Assembly (NCBI GenBank): GCA_004554255.1
Contig: SFNC01000065.1
Coordinates: 1 to 10,606, forward strand
DNA length: 10,606 nucleotides
Source: Bacteroidales bacterium
GTDB taxonomy: Bacteria; Bacteroidota; Bacteroidia; Bacteroidales; Muribaculaceae
Direction: 5' to 3'
Below are positions 8,386 to 10,606 of this stretch, in pieces (within the stretch, counting starts at the first letter, position 1; every line of letters begins with the position of its first letter). Both the position numbers and the translations under genes were made by a program. A model generated the notes under the pieces. That model saw only the letters and a program-made list of their open reading frames with translations, had not been told where the DNA came from and did not search any database.

Positions 8386-8416
8386 TTGCCACACTGCCCA
8401 AAATACGCTATATTTG
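8386..8416 (+). promoter_or_regulatory. Promoter of the TPR lipoprotein gene (Bacteroidota -33/-7)
   Basis: TTG (8386-8388), 20 bp, then TATATTTG (8409-8416) matches the Bacteroidota housekeeping promoter. Transcription should start near 8420-8425, giving a leader of about 85-90 nt to the ATG at 8509. The -7 box and spacer length are the same as those of the divergent protease promoter. The -33 box is one base shorter (TTG, preceded by A). Confidence 0.82.
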
Positions 8417-8422
8417 CACTGT

Positions 8423-8445
8423 AAAAATGTATTTATCACATTTTT
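8423..8445 (+). other. Hairpin at the predicted 5' end of the lipoprotein mRNA
   Basis: AAAAATGT (8423-8430) and ACATTTTT (8438-8445) form a perfect 8-bp stem with loop ATTTATC. It begins about 7 nt after the -7 box, so it would lie at the extreme 5' end of the transcript. Stems at 5' ends are known to protect some bacterial mRNAs from decay; that role here is inference. The stem is AT-rich and hence weak. Confidence 0.45.
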
Positions 8446-8508
8446 CTCGTTTCAAAGCATAACCAACTCTTTTTTACACGGAAAATCTAACCCCTAAATA
8501 ATTTTAAT

Positions 8509-10197
8509 ATGAATAAGAAACTTTGCTTAACTCTTACCGTCGGCGCAGCTGTAATGCTCAGCTCCTGCGGAAAGAAACTCGGCCAGTTCAGTTCAGACTA
8601 CTTCACCACAAACCCCAATCCCCTGGAGGTTGTCGGCGAAAAAGTACCTGCCACTGTAACCGGAAACATCCCCGCCAAGTTCTTCGTTAAGAACGCAAGC
8701 GTTACCGTTACCCCCTACCTGGTTTACAACGGCCAGGAAACCGCCTCGCAGGCTTACACCTTCCAGGGCGAAAAAGTACAGGGCAACGCTCCCGTTGTCA
8801 GCTACCAGTACGGCGGAACTGTTACTATTCCCGTTTCATACAACTACGTTCCCGATATGGCCAAGAGCGAGCTCATGCTCGACTTCGTCGTTACCCAGGG
8901 CAACAAAACTTATGCGCTCCCCCGCGTGAAAGTCGCTAACGGCGTCGTTGCCACAGCCGCTCTCGCTGATGCAGCCACCGTCAACCCCGCTCTCGCTCCC
9001 GACAAATTCCAGCGCATCATCAACGACAAGTATACCGCCGACATTCTCTTCCTTATCAACAAGGCCAACATCCGCGCCGAGCAGCTCAAAACCGACGCTA
9101 TGGTCGAGCTCCAGAAGGAAATCGCTGCCACTTACGGCGACGACCGCCGCGTGCTTAAGGAAATCAACATCAAATCTTACGCTTCGCCCGACGGTACTAT
9201 CGAATTCAACACCGCCCTCGCTCAGGACCGTGAAAACGTAACCAAAGGCTACGTTAACGACCAGCTCAAAAAGGACAAAATCAAAGAATTCAAAGACCTC
9301 ACCGCCGAATTCACTCCCGAGGACTGGGAAGGCCTGCAGCGCCTCGTAAGCCAGAGCGACCTCCAGGATAAAGACCTTATCCTCAGCACTCTGTCTATGT
9401 ACAAGGATCCCGAACAGCGCGAACAGGAACTCCGCAACCTCATCAGCGTTTTCGACGTCCTCGCCGACAAGATTCTTCCCCAGCTCCGTTACTCTCGCAT
9501 CACAGCCTCTATCGACGCTATCGGCAAGAGCGACTCTGAAATCCAGGAAGCCTACAAGAACGATCCCAAATCGCTCACCGTCGAGGAACTCCTCTACGCT
9601 GCTACACTCACCGACGATCCCGCTCAGCAGCAGGCTATCTACGAATCTGCTACCGCAGTTTATCCCTCTGACTACCGCGCCTGGAACGACCTCGGTATGG
9701 TTCAGTACGCACGTGGCAACTACGCCGGCGCTAAAGACTCTTTCGCCAAAGCCGCTCAGCTCGGCGGTGGCGCCGCAGAGCCCCAGATGAACCTCGGCCT
9801 CGTTGAACTCATGAACGGCAACTACGCTTCTGCAAACAAATACTTCGGCTCTGCTGCCGGCCAGAACGGCCTCGGCGACGCTCTCGGTGTTTACTACCTC
9901 AAACAGGGCGACAACGCCGCCGCAGTACGCGCTTTCGGCGACTCAAAGAGCAACAACGCCGCTCTCGCTCAGATCCTCACTAAGGACTACAGCAAAGCTA
10001 AATCTACACTCGCAGGCATCAGCAAACCCGACGCTGTGACTTACTACCTCACCGCCGTTCTCGGTGCCCGCACCAACAACGAGTCTATGCTCACCAGCAA
10101 CCTCCGTCAGGCTATCAAACTCGACAACAAGCTTGCTGCTCTGGCCGCTAACGACCTCGAATTCGCAAACTTCAACATCGCTAACATCGCTCAATAA
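8509..10197 (+). CDS. Envelope lipoprotein with OmpA-like domain and C-terminal TPR repeats
   Basis: A 562-residue protein. Residues 1-19 form a lipoprotein signal peptide with lipobox LSSC, the lipidated residue being Cys20. The next residues are GKK and not acidic, so the known Bacteroidota surface-export signal is absent; an outer-membrane lipoprotein facing the periplasm is most likely. About 25-148 are beta-rich and not recognised. About 176-345 resemble an OmpA C-terminal domain: ADILFLINKANIR strand, a helix, then IKSYASPDG with N-x2-LAQDRENV, matching the family pattern of a Gly/Ser-Tyr strand followed by N..L...R, with an inserted helical, charged stretch (about 255-325). About 388-485 hold two clear TPRs (388-421, 422-455) and a weaker third (456-485), with further helical repeats to about 545. 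It may anchor to peptidoglycan and scaffold an envelope complex, but this is inference. Leu is mostly CTC and Arg only CGC/CGT, suggesting high expression. The ATG at 8509 is chosen because it starts the signal peptide; the AT-rich sequence before it has no Shine-Dalgarno. Confidence 0.9.
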   Translation: MNKKLCLTLTVGAAVMLSSCGKKLGQFSSDYFTTNPNPLEVVGEKVPATVTGNIPAKFFVKNASVTVTPYLVYNGQETASQAYTFQGEKVQGNAPVVSYQYGGTVTIPVSYNYVPDMAKSELMLDFVVTQGNKTYALPRVKVANGVVATAALADAATVNPALAPDKFQRIINDKYTADILFLINKANIRAEQLKTDAMVELQKEIAATYGDDRRVLKEINIKSYASPDGTIEFNTALAQDRENVTKGYVNDQLKKDKIKEFKDLTAEFTPEDWEGLQRLVSQSDLQDKDLILSTLSMYKDPEQREQELRNLISVFDVLADKILPQLRYSRITASIDAIGKSDSEIQEAYKNDPKSLTVEELLYAATLTDDPAQQQAIYESATAVYPSDYRAWNDLGMVQYARGNYAGAKDSFAKAAQLGGGAAEPQMNLGLVELMNGNYASANKYFGSAAGQNGLGDALGVYYLKQGDNAAAVRAFGDSKSNNAALAQILTKDYSKAKSTLAGISKPDAVTYYLTAVLGARTNNESMLTSNLRQAIKLDNKLAALAANDLEFANFNIANIAQ

Positions 10198-10219
10198 TTC
10201 TTATTGACCGTCACCTTTC

Positions 10220-10260
10220 GCGGCACGCCCGGTTTTCTACTCGGCGTGCCGCATTTTTAA
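10220..10260 (+). terminator. Intrinsic terminator of the lipoprotein gene
   Basis: GCGGCACGCC (10220-10229) pairs perfectly with GGCGTGCCGC (10243-10252) over 10 bp around a 13-nt loop, followed by ATTTTTAA. It starts 22 nt after the TAA stop at 10195-10197, and no downstream gene follows on this strand, so the gene appears to be transcribed alone. Confidence 0.92.
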
Positions 10261-10308
10261 ATTAGTCAAAGTTTCGCGAGAATAGTATTTGATTATAAGC
10301 GGGATAAC

Positions 10309-10326
10309 AAATCGCATTCGCGATTT
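10309..10326. repeat. Small perfect hairpin in the right intergenic region
   Basis: AAATCGC (10309-10315) and GCGATTT (10320-10326) form a 7-bp stem with an ATTC loop. No U-run follows. It may be an extra structural unit at the left border of the repeat mosaic or a site for a dimeric protein. Confidence 0.45.
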
Positions 10327-10365
10327 ATCTCTGCGAACTCCTTAAAACTTCGCAACAACCGTTTA

Positions 10366-10606
10366 TTTATATCTCGCGGCACAGAGTACCATTGAGATTT
10401 TGTCCCGAACCGGTAGCCTCAACGTTCCTCTTTCCCTCTCCGAGCATGCCCTCCTCCGCGTGCTCTCCCTCTCCAAACTACTCCTCTGCGCGAGTTCTAC
10501 AGAACTCCCTCCGCGCTCTCAGCGTTCTCTGCGCGAGATATAAAAAACATCCGCGCGAGCCCTACAGAACTCCTCCGCGAGCTCTCCCTCTCCAAACTAC
10601 TCCTCT
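10366..10606. repeat. C/T-rich mosaic of short direct and inverted repeats, running off the edge
   Basis: No gene is supported in 10261-10606. The right part is made of recurring words. A 37-nt unit at 10451-10487 recurs at 10570-10606 with one mismatch, 119 bp apart, and the second copy ends at the window edge. A 21-nt unit at 10488-10508 recurs at 10553-10573 with two mismatches (TT to CC). CTCTGCGCGAG occurs at 10484-10494 and 10527-10537; GCGCGAG occurs at 10488, 10531 and 10553. TTTATATCTCGCG (10366-10378) is perfectly inverted at 10532-10544. GAGTTCT/AGAACTC (10492-10498, 10501-10507) and GAGCATGC/GCGTGCTC (10442-10449, 10458-10465, one G-U) can form stems. This resembles an intergenic REP-like element and not unique regulatory DNA. 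Confidence 0.75.

Noticed and set aside
8566..8577. Surface-export signal after the lipidated Cys of the TPR lipoprotein
   Set aside because: The positions after Cys20 are Gly-Lys-Lys-Leu, without the acidic residues of the known Bacteroidota lipoprotein export signal, so surface exposure is not supported.
8910..10194. Minus-strand open frames opposite the lipoprotein gene
   Set aside because: They are short, mutually unrelated, Ser/Arg-rich shadows of the C-biased codons of the lipoprotein gene, with no promoter or domain.
10451..10606. Possible CRISPR array
   Set aside because: Only two copies of the 37-nt unit are present, the spacing is irregular (82 bp between copies, filled with other repeats), and no cas gene is nearby.
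10261..10606. Short open frames on either strand in the repeat region
   Set aside because: All are broken by stops within about 40 codons and follow the repeat words (for example AENAESAE on the minus strand), which is a product of the repetition and not of coding selection.

Overview
The window looks like part of a Bacteroidota (Bacteroidales) chromosome, possibly a gut Muribaculaceae-type genome. The support is: two promoters of the Bacteroidota form (TTTG or TTG, 20 bp, TAnnTTTG), start codons without Shine-Dalgarno sites, a secreted protease ending in a type IX secretion (T9SS) sorting domain, and a transposase tail of a type common in Bacteroidales. The family-level placement is inference.

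Layout, left to right. Positions 1-207 are the last 68 codons of a transposase that begins outside the window, followed by a hairpin and the probable right end of that insertion sequence. A strong two-way terminator at 309-342 separates it from the gene it converges on. Positions 362-8113 (minus strand) are one very large gene for a 2583-residue secreted subtilisin-like (S8) protease. It has a signal peptide, a propeptide, an intact Asp/His/Ser catalytic domain, a fibronectin-like domain, a long array of Ig-like domains, two cadherin-like domains and a C-terminal T9SS sorting domain. Within the array every other Ig-like domain carries a foreign module of roughly 180-220 residues at the same internal position, and the four modules come in the order A-B-B-A.

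Positions 8114-8508 are a divergent, AT-rich regulatory region with one convincing promoter for each gene. Both have the same -7 box (TATATTTG) and the same 20-bp spacer. The protease leader has no guanine for its last 66 nt and carries a perfect 10-nt tandem duplication. Positions 8509-10197 (plus strand) encode a 562-residue lipoprotein with a beta-rich N-terminal region, an OmpA-like middle and C-terminal TPR repeats. Its codon use is strongly skewed, as in highly expressed genes. A clear intrinsic terminator follows at 10220-10260.

Positions 10261-10606 hold no convincing gene. They contain a C/T-rich mosaic of short direct and inverted repeats that runs off the right edge.

The protease and the lipoprotein are separate transcription units, both directed to the cell envelope or beyond. 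Nothing in the sequence proves that they work together. No CRISPR array, RNA gene, defence operon or phage module was seen. The most unusual items are the nested A-B-B-A architecture of the protease and the repeat mosaic at the right edge.
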